In this document: positions 7,399-14,517 of the stretch, one piece after another
Numbering within the stretch: the first letter of the stretch is position 1
How the letters are laid out: each line of letters opens with the position of its first letter
Assembly (NCBI RefSeq): GCF_005049045.1
Contig: NZ_SUPK01000014.1
Coordinates: forward strand, 1 to 36,586
Length of the DNA stretch: 36,586 bases
Origin: Cohnella pontilimi
Lineage (GTDB): Bacteria; Bacillota; Bacilli; Paenibacillales; Paenibacillaceae
Reading direction: 5' to 3'
The notes under the pieces: model-generated
What the model saw: only the letters and a program-made list of their open reading frames with translations
Databases searched by the model: none
Told to the model about the DNA's origin: nothing
Program-made: the position numbers and the translations under genes

Positions 7399-9546
7399 AT
7401 GCGTCTTGATCAAAACGGGATTCGAATCGCGGCGGGGACTGCCGCCGTTACCGCCTTGTTGGCATGGGCGGCTTGGCGGTACGGTCTGTTTTTTGAGACG
7501 GATTTCTACCCGGTTGAATTGGTGCTGCTTGGAGCAGGGGCGGTGCTCGCGATATCGGCGCTGCTGCGGCTGCCGGGAACGGGGAAGCTGCGGCAGCAAG
7601 GCATACCGCTAATGGCCGTGCTGCCCTTGGCCATCGCGGCTTGCTACGGGATCGTCTATCTTGCCGGCCCCGCATCCGTGAAAGGAACCGCGGATGCGAT
7701 GATGCGATGGACGAGTTACGCCGGTTGGCTGGCGCTGCTGCTCGTTTGGTGGAACAAGCCGGACAACCGCGCATCGGGAGAAGCGGCGGTGCAGGCGGCC
7801 GGGTTGTTCGTGCTTGCGGGCGGCTGGCTGGGCTGGTTCGGCGTTTGGCCTTTTCCCGATATCGTGCTTCGTTTCGACGATCCGGAGCTTTCGGCGACCG
7901 GCGCGAGATTGGCGGGATTTTTCCAATATCCGAACGCGTACGGGGCCGTGCTTGCTTTCTTCTTGGTGAGGCAGCTGCAGCTTTGGGCAAGGGACGGAAA
8001 GCCCGGCGCGATATGTGCATCGCTCACGGCTATCCCTTATGCGGCGGCGTTGCTGCTCACGGAATCGCGAGGCTCTTGGGCGGCCTTGGCGGCAGGTTTG
8101 GCGATGGCGGTTGGATTTGCTCGCGGCTGGCGTGAACGCAGCCGGATATTAGCAGCGGCTGGAATAACCGCGGCCGGTGCGGCTTTGGCGTATGCCGGCG
8201 CTTGGCAGACTTCTCCCGCTGGCGGGTGGTTGACCGCAGGCTGCTTCATCGCCGGCGCCGCGGGTTTGTATGCGATTTGGTATGGGCTGTCGCAAAAGAA
8301 GGAAAATCCGGCCGGCCGGGCATATTGGCTTGCCGGCGCCTTGGTTGCGGCGGCAGGCGTTCTGGCGCTCGTGTGGTCCGTCGGCGCTGGCATGTCAGGC
8401 GCAAGAATTTCCGGCCATTACGGCACCGCGGCATCCCGATTGTTGTTCTACCGGGACGGGTGGCGAATGTTCCAAGATGCGCCTTGGTTCGGACACGGTG
8501 GAAAAAGCTGGAGATCATTGTTCGAGTTTTACCAGAGCGAGCCGTATGTCGGCGGCGAAGTGCACAGCGGTTATTTGGACGTGCTGCTCGACACCGGGCT
8601 GCTGGGTTTCGCCGTCTTCGCCGCCATGATCGGTCTGTTCGTCTGGAAGCTGTGGCGAACGAACCGTCGGGCATTGGCGCCGGCAGCGGTGCTGCTGCTT
8701 CACGCGGCGGTCGATTTTGATTTGTCCTACGGATGGATGTGGCTGCTTCTGCTCGCATGGATCGCGTTGTTTGCCGCCGACGGCAGGGAGGGCGGCGGCA
8801 ATGGGGCTGCACCGGCGAACGCCCGATGGGGCGCGGCCGGCGGCCAGGCCGCCGCCGCGCTGCTGCTCGGCGCATCGCTGTGCGCCTGCTGGGCGGCCTG
8901 GCACAGCCTGGCCGCCGTTCGCGCCGCCGCCGCCGCAGACACGGCGGCGATGCCCGACGCGCGCGAAGCACAGCTGCGCGCGGCACTGGAGGCGAATCCG
9001 GCATGGAGCCGGATTCGCTTGGCGCTCGCCCCGCTCCTGCCGGAGGCAGAGGAGCGGGAGAGCGTGCTGGCGGCCGGGCTGCGGTATGAACCGCAGTCCG
9101 GGCCGCTGCTCTTGCAGCTCGGCTTGGCGGAAGCCGAGCTGGGCCATGCCGCGCAAGCGGAATCCCGCTTGCGCGAAGCGCTGCAGCTGGCGCGGTACAA
9201 CCGCGACAGCCAGACCGCGGCCGTTGCCGGCATGGCGCAGCTGGCCGAAACGCTCGATTTCGCGGGCCGGCCGGACGAGGCCCGCCGCGCGGCCCAAGCG
9301 GCCGTATCGTTCTACGAACGCTATCGGCTGCTCGTGCGCCAGGTGAAAGCAATGGATCACCCGGCGAACGGGAAGCAGTTCGGCATGACCTCGCCGGCCT
9401 TATACTATGCCGCGCAAGCCTATCACAGGCTCGGCCGCGAGGACAAGGCACGGCAGCTCTTGAAACCGTTGATCGACGGGTCAGACGAACAATGGAAAAC
9501 GCAGGCGAAGCAGCTGTTGGAAAAGCTGGACGCTCCAAACCGGTAA
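7399..9546 (+). CDS. O-antigen ligase/polymerase-like membrane protein with C-terminal TPRs
   Basis: The 715-residue protein starts with about a dozen hydrophobic segments (to residue ~500). It carries the Wzy_C-type segment around residues 355-405 (WFGHGGKSW..., then VHSGYLDVLLDTGLLGF), which in O-antigen ligases and polymerases is the catalytic extracytoplasmic loop and the helix after it. Residues ~530-715 are Ala/Leu/Glu-rich tandem helical repeats of TPR type (LLLQLGLAEAELGHAAQAESRL). It probably joins or polymerises cell-surface glycans; Gram-positive members are common, but substrates are rarely known. The ATG follows AAGAGGAGAAACGAC. Local G+C rises strongly over 8770-9330, where Ala and Arg codons dominate. 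No glycosyltransferase genes lie nearby. Confidence 0.8.
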   Translation: MRLDQNGIRIAAGTAAVTALLAWAAWRYGLFFETDFYPVELVLLGAGAVLAISALLRLPGTGKLRQQGIPLMAVLPLAIAACYGIVYLAGPASVKGTADAMMRWTSYAGWLALLLVWWNKPDNRASGEAAVQAAGLFVLAGGWLGWFGVWPFPDIVLRFDDPELSATGARLAGFFQYPNAYGAVLAFFLVRQLQLWARDGKPGAICASLTAIPYAAALLLTESRGSWAALAAGLAMAVGFARGWRERSRILAAAGITAAGAALAYAGAWQTSPAGGWLTAGCFIAGAAGLYAIWYGLSQKKENPAGRAYWLAGALVAAAGVLALVWSVGAGMSGARISGHYGTAASRLLFYRDGWRMFQDAPWFGHGGKSWRSLFEFYQSEPYVGGEVHSGYLDVLLDTGLLGFAVFAAMIGLFVWKLWRTNRRALAPAAVLLLHAAVDFDLSYGWMWLLLLAWIALFAADGREGGGNGAAPANARWGAAGGQAAAALLLGASLCACWAAWHSLAAVRAAAAADTAAMPDAREAQLRAALEANPAWSRIRLALAPLLPEAEERESVLAAGLRYEPQSGPLLLQLGLAEAELGHAAQAESRLREALQLARYNRDSQTAAVAGMAQLAETLDFAGRPDEARRAAQAAVSFYERYRLLVRQVKAMDHPANGKQFGMTSPALYYAAQAYHRLGREDKARQLLKPLIDGSDEQWKTQAKQLLEKLDAPNR

Positions 9547-9631
9547 ATTGGACGCATGGGTGGGAGGTTGTCCGTAAAGGGCGGCCATGAGGTCACATAC
9601 GCTAATGGAAAAGAAGCAGAGGAGTGATCTC

Positions 9632-10078
9632 ATGGCTGTTGAGCGTCCCGCGCCGCCGCGCGGCGACTCCAGTCCAATCCGGGTTTCGCCGGGCCGAGCC
9701 GTACCCGAGCCTGAAAGATCTTCAAGCCGAGGCAATGCATCTTCCGGTTCCACCAACCGTTCCAGAAACCGTTCCAGAAACCGGTCGGACAGATCGCGGT
9801 CACGCAGCAGGCAGAAGCCGTTTTTCAGCACGTTAACGGTCGTGTGGGTTCAGTCTTCCGGTGTGCCGTTTAACACGACAGGATTTTTTGCCACGCTGTC
9901 TCAAGATGATGTTATCATCGAAACCGCCTTTTTCGATTCGTTCGGCGTCGTTCGCTTCCGCAACGTTCAGCCGGTGAGGAGCGCGAGGCTGACGCTGCGG
10001 GTGTTCGATCGCAACGGCGTTTTGTTCCGTACCCGAATCTTCTCGCCCGGTGTCGAAACGCTTGTCATTATCGGCTGA
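9632..10078 (+). CDS. Arg/Ser-rich low-complexity protein with C-terminal beta-rich domain
   Basis: A 148-residue protein of no family I recognise. Residues ~1-30 are Pro-rich. Residues ~30-62 are an Arg/Ser/Asn repeat (RSRNRSRNRSDRSRSRSR) encoded in part by 12-base repeats (CGTTCCAGAAAC twice). Residues ~64-148 are beta-rich and hydrophobic, with alternating strands (STLTVVWVQSSG, RLTLRVFDRNG, RTRIFSPG) resembling a small Ig-like or carboxypeptidase-regulatory-like fold. There is no signal peptide. The ATG at 9632 is preferred over 9587 because AGGAG (9620-9624) lies 7 bases upstream. A spore-surface or envelope role is possible for such a composition but is a guess. Confidence 0.7.
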   Translation: MAVERPAPPRGDSSPIRVSPGRAVPEPERSSSRGNASSGSTNRSRNRSRNRSDRSRSRSRQKPFFSTLTVVWVQSSGVPFNTTGFFATLSQDDVIIETAFFDSFGVVRFRNVQPVRSARLTLRVFDRNGVLFRTRIFSPGVETLVIIG

Positions 10079-10097
10079 TCCGAAGTCACGCCAAAAG

Positions 10098-10135
10098 GCT
10101 CTTGCTCCGCCGTCCGCGGGGAGTAAGAGCTTTTT
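10098..10135. terminator. Convergent intrinsic terminator
   Basis: GCTCTT (10098-10103) pairs with AAGAGC (10125-10130), with an inner CTCC/GGAG pairing, and TTTTT follows. AAAA to the left gives a T tail on the minus strand, so it can serve both convergent genes. Confidence 0.85.
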
Positions 10136-10147
10136 CGCGCCGGTCGT

Positions 10148-10459
10148 TCATCCTCCGAAGGCTTCCCGGAACGCCGAGGACAGAAGGTTCCTGTCCACGT
10201 TCCACAAAGCCGCGATCTCATCGCAAACAGCCTCTTCCCACCAATCCGCCAATGCTTTCCGGTTGCTCTTATTTTCCGTGATCCACACCAAATGTCCGAT
10301 CACACGTTTGTAATACAATTGTTCCGCCTCTTTCACTAACGCTTCCGGCACGTGAGTTTTCAGTCGTTTCAATGTCCGGTACAGCTCGTTTGCGCACGCC
10401 CGGCGGATGCCCCGGGGGGACGGAAGGGGGACCGTATGTTTTTGCTGGCCGAAATTCAT
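10148..10459 (-). CDS. Conserved hypothetical protein of about 100 residues
   Basis: The 103-residue protein is probably helical and cytosolic, with motifs SPRGIRRACANELYRTLKRL near the N-terminus, YYKRVIGHLVWI in the middle and ADWWEEAVCDEIAALW then SSAFREAFGG at the end. I recall similar proteins in Paenibacillus-type genomes, sometimes labelled dehydrogenase, but I see no nucleotide-binding motif supporting that. Two Cys and several Trp are present without a metal-site pattern. An AGAGGTGGGTG element precedes the ATG on the minus strand. It is convergent with the Arg/Ser-rich gene and shares its terminator. Confidence 0.7.
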   Translation of the reverse strand: MNFGQQKHTVPLPSPRGIRRACANELYRTLKRLKTHVPEALVKEAEQLYYKRVIGHLVWITENKSNRKALADWWEEAVCDEIAALWNVDRNLLSSAFREAFGG

Positions 10460-10543
10460 ACCGTTTCACCCACCTCTCTAGCCATACCTTATGCGGACTG
10501 AAGCGGCAGGGACACCGTAAGACCGCGTGCGTTGACCCGTCAT

Positions 10544-10753
10544 GTATTCCAAAATAAGCAGCAGAGAGCATCTATCCCAGCACGTTCCCACCAAGTATTC
10601 GAAAATAAGTAGCAGAGAGCATCTATCCCAACGAATTCGCGCCATGTATTCCCAAACAAGTAGCAGAGAGCATCTATCCCAACGAATTCGCGCCATGTAT
10701 TCCCAAACAAGTAGCAGAGAGCATCTATCCAAGCACATTCCCACCATGTTTTC
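10544..10753. repeat. Tandem array of 51-bp repeats
   Basis: Four direct repeats start at 10544, 10595, 10646 and 10697, with a degenerate fifth start at 10748; the period is exactly 51. Each begins GTATTC and contains AGCAGAGAGCATCTATCC. Units 2 and 3 share the ending ACGAATTCGCGCCAT, while units 1 and 4 share AGCAC.TTCCCACCA. Unit 3 matches unit 4 in its first half and unit 2 in its second, as expected from unequal exchange. Because 51 is divisible by three, several frames stay open across it, but I do not think it is coding. Confidence 0.9.
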
Positions 10754-10773
10754 CACAACGATGCCCCGCAAAT

Positions 10774-10800
10774 TGAAAATAGCCCCGATTTTATCGGGGC
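10774..10800 (-). terminator. Perfect hairpin, possible minus-strand terminator
   Basis: GCCCCGAT (10782-10789) pairs perfectly with ATCGGGGC (10793-10800) around TTT. On the minus strand it is followed by TATTTTCA, a modest T tail, so it might end the cupredoxin transcript from ~275 bases upstream. On the plus strand there is no T run. Confidence 0.4.
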
Positions 10801-11074
10801 CATTCGATTGAATGTCCGTAAGCATTTGCTGTAAATGCAATTCGCAAAATAACAGAGGCGATTGGAGTGCCGATACTTGCTGCAACGTCATTTCACCAAC
10901 TTACAGCCGTTATTCCGAGGCATACGGGAGGCAAACAGCTCTCCAATTTGGCAAAGTATAATTCCGGAAAATTAGAATGCGAAGTCGATGCTGCAATTTG
11001 GCGGAATAGAGCTGCAGCTTTTGTGAGCGTACCATGGCAGCGTATTGCAACAGGCTAAACGCACTCACCTAAAC
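10801..11074. other. Gene-free stretch with short repeat remnants
   Basis: No gene with a credible start and ribosome site is seen. CAATTTGGC occurs twice (around 10950 and 11000), the second inside GCTGCA...TGCAGC, an imperfect inverted repeat. Together with the array to the left this looks like a decayed intergenic repeat region of AT-richer composition. Confidence 0.4.
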
Positions 11075-11539
11075 TTACTGGACCACGAGATATCCGACCA
11101 TCGGTCCGCCGTTTTTCGGCACGTCGTGCGTTTGGCAGACGATCGGGTAGATGCCGGCTTGCATGGGCGTGAACGTCACGGTCGTCGTTTTCCCTTTTAC
11201 CACCTTGCCGGAAATATTCAGCCCTTCGATCACGAAGGGATGCGACTGGCCGTTAACGCCATTGATCCGCAGCTCTACCGTTTCGCCCTTACGTAAAATG
11301 ACCGTGCCCGGATCCCAGCGATACGACTCCAATTGCTGCCCGTTGTCCGCCATCGATTTGAACTCGCCCGTGACCAACTCAATGACGCGCGGCTTCCCGT
11401 TCGTTGCCGCGAACACGGGAGCTGACGATGCGGGCTTCGCGTTTTGCCAGCCGATGTAAGCCCCGGCCAGAATGACCGCCACCGCTAAAAGGGCATAGGC
11501 CTGCATCTTTTTGCGGTTGATCAATACAATTTTGCTCAT
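11075..11539 (-). CDS. Membrane-anchored cupredoxin-domain protein
   Basis: A 154-residue protein with an N-terminal basic stretch and one membrane segment (~12-32, YALLAVAVILAGAYIGW), then a cupredoxin domain facing outward. The likely copper ligands are all visible: His in GQSHPF, then Cys and His in IVCQTHDVP, and Met in GGPMVGYLVV. This is the His-Cys-His-Met pattern of type I or related copper sites, so electron transfer or copper binding at the cell surface is likely. The minus-strand Shine-Dalgarno GAGGAGGAA lies about 8 bases before the ATG. It stands alone, divergent from the DedA gene. Confidence 0.85.
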   Translation of the reverse strand: MSKIVLINRKKMQAYALLAVAVILAGAYIGWQNAKPASSAPVFAATNGKPRVIELVTGEFKSMADNGQQLESYRWDPGTVILRKGETVELRINGVNGQSHPFVIEGLNISGKVVKGKTTTVTFTPMQAGIYPIVCQTHDVPKNGGPMVGYLVVQ

Positions 11540-11731
11540 GCCGTTTATTCCTCCTCAACTTTGTCCTCTATCGGAGTTTATGCGAGAGTTCGTCCCCGCA
11601 TGACAAGCCCCGAGGGCATCGCTTCCGGCCCCGCCGATTTCCGAACCGCTCCGCCCTGCAGTGTTATGGAACTGCATTCAAGCGCTGTGCTAGAATAGAC
11701 AAGACGTAGATTAGACAGGAAAGCGGGTATT

Positions 11732-12352
11732 TTGGGGATGAGCGCGATTCACGACTGGCTGGCACAGCTGTTGCAGTGGGTAGAAAGCCTGGGGTATTTC
11801 GGAGTCATTATCGGTTTGGCCATTGAGGTCATTCCGAGCGAAATTGTGTTGGGATACGGCGGCTATCTCGTTTCCAAACAGGACACTTGGAGCTCTTTTA
11901 TTTTCATGGTGATTTGCGGCTCGATCGGCGCTTTGCTCCAGCAATGGCTGCTGTATGCCATCGGCCGCTATGGCGGCCGGCCGTTCATTCTGAAATACGG
12001 AAAGTTCCTTCACCTTAAACCGAAACACGTCGATATCGCGGAAAAATGGTTTGAGAAGCACGGACCGGTCATCGTGTTTACGGCCCGTTTCGTACCGGTT
12101 ATGCGTCAAGTGATCTCGATTCCGGCCGGCATGGCCAGAATGAACCTGACGACATATACGTTGCTGACGCTGATCGCCTCAATTCCTTGGTCGATCCTTT
12201 TCGTTTGGCTCGGCTGGACACTGGGCGACAAATGGCAGGACATCGGCAAAGCGGCGGCGCCGTATACGAAATTCATCATTCCGGCTGCCATCGTGCTGAT
12301 TGTTGCTTATCTGCTGCTCATTCTCGTGCGTCGGAACCGCAAAAAGTTCTAA
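11732..12352 (+). CDS. DedA / SNARE-associated family membrane protein
   Basis: The ~205-residue protein has the DedA layout: a re-entrant region near the N-terminus with IGLAIEVIPSEIVLGYGGYL, the characteristic FTARFVPVMRQVISIPAG motif (~residues 112-129), and closing transmembrane helices with a basic tail (RRNRKKF). Members of this family in Gram-positive bacteria recycle undecaprenyl phosphate or move other lipids across the membrane; the substrate here is not known. The start is either the TTG at 11732 or the ATG at 11738. AGGAAAGCGGG at 11716-11726 favours the TTG slightly. It has no obvious operon partner. Confidence 0.87.
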   Translation: MGMSAIHDWLAQLLQWVESLGYFGVIIGLAIEVIPSEIVLGYGGYLVSKQDTWSSFIFMVICGSIGALLQQWLLYAIGRYGGRPFILKYGKFLHLKPKHVDIAEKWFEKHGPVIVFTARFVPVMRQVISIPAGMARMNLTTYTLLTLIASIPWSILFVWLGWTLGDKWQDIGKAAAPYTKFIIPAAIVLIVAYLLLILVRRNRKKF

Positions 12353-12361
12353 CCCGCATAT

Positions 12362-12391
12362 TTGAGCCGGTCTAGCGCCTTTTGGTACAAT
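12362..12391 (+). promoter_or_regulatory. Sigma-A-type promoter of the thioredoxin-like gene
   Basis: TTGAGC (12362-12367), an 18-base spacer, and TACAAT (12386-12391). A transcript start near 12398 rules out the in-frame upstream start at 12382 and supports the ATG at 12430. Confidence 0.65.
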
Positions 12392-12429
12392 ATTCGTATG
12401 TAAAATTGAAACTGAGCGGGGGAGAGCAT

Positions 12430-12996
12430 ATGAGCCAGAGTGTTGCCCATAAGCTGGATCATGGGATCGCGCCTTTGAAATTCAAGGAAGAGATGACCAA
12501 AAACAAAGAGGCGTTTGCCTCCTGGTACGACAAATTTGAATGGAACGACAGCGGACTTTACGACTTTTTCGAATCGCTGAACAATCGGGACGACCTTCGC
12601 TGCCTCATTCTGGCTGCCGACTGGTGCGGCGACGTGGTGCGCAATGTGCCGGTCGTGCTTCGCGCGATGGAAGCAGCGGGCATCCCCACGCAAATTTTGA
12701 TCATGGAAGAGCATCTGGATCTCATGGACGAGCATTTGACGCTCGGCGGACGGTCCATTCCTATCGTGTTAATCGCGGACACGGGCGGAGCCATTCTTGC
12801 CAAATGGGGCCCTCGGCCGAAGTACATCCAAGAACCGATGGTCGAATTCAAACAGCAAAATCCGGACCGCGACGCGCCCGACTATCAGGAGAAACTCGCC
12901 GCGGCGAGGCAAGAGATCATGCGCCGGTATGGGGAAGACACCGCTTATCAGGCGTTGATTCTGCAAGAGCTGCGGGATATTTTGGAGCGGGTGTGA
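12430..12996 (+). CDS. Thioredoxin-fold family protein (Thioredoxin_9-like)
   Basis: A 188-residue protein with a thioredoxin-like core. LILAADWCGDVVRNVPVV (~residues 58-75) sits where thioredoxins have WCxxC, but only the first Cys is present (WCGDV). GGRSIPIVLIAD (~111-122) carries the cis-Pro. The C-terminal ~65 residues form a helical extension. A single-Cys site argues against classic dithiol exchange and for a monothiol or structural role. GGGGGAGAG ends 3 bases before the ATG. Only 7 bases separate its stop from the hydrolase gene, so the two are probably one operon. Confidence 0.8.
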   Translation: MSQSVAHKLDHGIAPLKFKEEMTKNKEAFASWYDKFEWNDSGLYDFFESLNNRDDLRCLILAADWCGDVVRNVPVVLRAMEAAGIPTQILIMEEHLDLMDEHLTLGGRSIPIVLIADTGGAILAKWGPRPKYIQEPMVEFKQQNPDRDAPDYQEKLAAARQEIMRRYGEDTAYQALILQELRDILERV

Positions 12997-13003
12997 GGGC
13001 CGG

Positions 13004-13633
13004 ATGCTGACCTTTCAGACGTTTCCTCTTGGCGCACTGCAAACCAACGCTTATCTGGTGACGAATGCGGAGAGAACCCGCGCGATCGTCATCGACCCCG
13101 GCACCCCGGATTCCTCGCTGCTTCGCCGGTTGGAGCAATTTGAGGTGGAAGCCGTTCTGATCACGCATGCGCACTTCGATCATATCGGCGGGGTGGAAAA
13201 GGTTCGGGAACGGTTCGGGTGCCCGGTTTATCTGCACTCGGCTGAGAAAGACTGGCTGAGTGACGCCGCGAAGAACGGTTCCTTGCGTTGGCCGGAGGCC
13301 ACTCCTCCGATTGCAGGCCGAGCTCCAGACCGGCTGCTTTCGGACGGTGATGAACTTCAACTGCTCGGACAAACGTTCCGCGTGCTGCATACGCCGGGCC
13401 ATTCGCCCGGCAGCGTCGGCTTCTTGTGCGGCGACCTGCTGTTCGCGGGAGATGCGTTGTTCCGGCGGTCCGTGGGACGTACCGACTTGCCCGGCGGCAG
13501 CTCGGATCAGCTGACCCGTTCGATTCGCGAAAAGCTGTACGTGCTTCCCGACGACGTGATCGTTCTTCCGGGGCACGGGCCGGATACGACGATCGGAGAA
13601 GAGCGGAGAGACAATCCGTTCGTGCGCGGCTGA
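13004..13633 (+). CDS. Metallo-beta-lactamase-fold hydrolase (glyoxalase II-like)
   Basis: The 209-residue protein has the complete metal-binding set: THAHFDHIGG (~54-63), HTPGHSPGS (~128-136), GDALF with the bridging Asp (~149-153) and LPGHGPDTT with the last His (~191-199). Its length and the RRSVGRTDLPGG loop place it with YqgX-type hydroxyacylglutathione-hydrolase-like proteins. In bacteria without glutathione these may act on bacillithiol or other thioesters; the substrate cannot be read. It follows the thioredoxin-like gene closely. No terminator is seen before the promoter at 13666. Confidence 0.87.
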   Translation: MLTFQTFPLGALQTNAYLVTNAERTRAIVIDPGTPDSSLLRRLEQFEVEAVLITHAHFDHIGGVEKVRERFGCPVYLHSAEKDWLSDAAKNGSLRWPEATPPIAGRAPDRLLSDGDELQLLGQTFRVLHTPGHSPGSVGFLCGDLLFAGDALFRRSVGRTDLPGGSSDQLTRSIREKLYVLPDDVIVLPGHGPDTTIGEERRDNPFVRG

Positions 13634-13665
13634 TCGATTTTGGTAAAATCATGCATAAAAATGTC

Positions 13666-13694
13666 TTTACACCCGGCAAATGTTTTGATATAGT
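13666..13694 (+). promoter_or_regulatory. Sigma-A-type promoter of the pilus operon leader
   Basis: TTTACA (13666-13671), a 17-base spacer, and TATAGT (13689-13694). The predicted start near 13701 lies upstream of a strong terminator hairpin at 13736-13773, so this promoter would make a short leader RNA or a transcript that reads through into the pilus genes. Confidence 0.75.
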
Positions 13695-13735
13695 GAGCCT
13701 TACCAAGTGAATAGTCAAAAATTTACTGCGAAGCA

Positions 13736-13773
13736 CGCAGGCCATGGAGACACTCTCCGGCCTGCGTTTTTTT
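13736..13773 (+). terminator. Strong hairpin terminator in front of the pilus operon
   Basis: CGCAGGCC (13736-13743) pairs with GGCCTGCG (13759-13766), and GGAGA/TCTCC extends the stem after an AT bulge; seven T follow. It lies between the promoter at 13666 and the cpaB start at 13798. It could end the hydrolase transcript, attenuate the pilus operon, or both. Confidence 0.85.
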
Positions 13774-13797
13774 ATTTTCTGGAAACGGGGGATTGGC

Positions 13798-14517
13798 ATG
13801 AACCGAACGAGACAGATCGTGCTGAGCTTAACGGCCGCAGCGCTGTCCGCGTTGCTCGTGTATGCGGTATATTTGCTGCAATTAAGGCAGGTAAGACTGC
13901 AAGAAACGGTCGATGTTGTCGTTCCGCGGCAATTTGTGCAGGCAGGTTCCACCCTGTCCCGCGCTCAATTGGAGCTGCGGCCTTTGCCTAGAGGAGCGGT
14001 GACGAAGGATATGCTGGTTTTGCCCGAAGAGGCCGTCGGCCTGGAGGCGTCCGCTCCGCTGGGCGCGGGCGAGCCGCTGCTTCGCTGGAAGCTCGACCGG
14101 TTCCGCCTGCTGCCCGGCAAAGGACAAGCAACCTTTCAAATTCCGAGGGAGTATGTGAAATCGGTGTCCAATGGAATCCGGGCCGGCGATCAAGCCGTGC
14201 TGTACTTGTCGGACGAAGCGACGCCCTCTCGACGGATGTTTCCCGAATCGGTCGTCGTATCCGGCGTCAAGACGGCCGCCAACCTAGAAATAGACAATCC
14301 CAAAAATCCGAACTTACTGTCGATGGCCAGCGGGGACAAAGAAAACATGTACGCGTCCCGGAGGGATGCCAACGGAACGATCGACGCGATCAACCTGAAC
14401 TTGACGGAGGAGCAGTGGCTGGCGATCGACGGCGCATGCAAGTCGGGTAAAGCCAAGCTGGTCATCGCCCATGATGCCGCCGCATTCGGCAGCAGCTCCG
14501 GGGAGGGAGACCGATGA
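13798..14517 (+). CDS. CpaB-like SAF-domain protein of a Tad/Flp-like pilus
   Basis: A 239-residue protein with one N-terminal membrane segment (~8-26) followed by a SAF-type domain. This includes VVVPRQFVQAGSTLSRAQLELRPLPRGAV and GLEASAPLGAGEPLLRWKL, the pattern of Flp pilus assembly protein CpaB (RcpC). In Tad systems CpaB acts outside the membrane in pilus assembly. The ATG at 13798 follows GGGGGATTGGC; an upstream in-frame ATG at 13744 lies inside the terminator hairpin and is rejected. The stop overlaps the next ATG (ATGA), beginning a chain of tightly packed genes. Confidence 0.82.
   Translation: MNRTRQIVLSLTAAALSALLVYAVYLLQLRQVRLQETVDVVVPRQFVQAGSTLSRAQLELRPLPRGAVTKDMLVLPEEAVGLEASAPLGAGEPLLRWKLDRFRLLPGKGQATFQIPREYVKSVSNGIRAGDQAVLYLSDEATPSRRMFPESVVVSGVKTAANLEIDNPKNPNLLSMASGDKENMYASRRDANGTIDAINLNLTEEQWLAIDGACKSGKAKLVIAHDAAAFGSSSGEGDR

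Noticed and set aside
8246..9538. 430-residue open frame on the minus strand
   Set aside because: It mirrors the high-G+C part of the O-antigen-ligase-like gene and is almost only Arg, Pro, Ala and Ser.
10544..10753. CRISPR array
   Set aside because: The 51-base units are contiguous and nearly identical throughout, with no unique spacers and no cas genes.
10478..10891. Repeat protein with 17-residue units on the minus strand
   Set aside because: The 51-base period keeps several frames open on both strands, none with a good ribosome site. The related 52-base repeats at 21541 would break such a frame.
12382..12429. Earlier start for the thioredoxin-like gene
   Set aside because: It lies inside the predicted promoter, before the expected transcript start; the ATG at 12430 has a strong ribosome site.
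13701..13735. A known riboswitch in the pilus operon leader
   Set aside because: I compared it by eye with c-di-GMP, preQ1, fluoride and guanidine classes and found no matching core; only the promoter-terminator order is supported.
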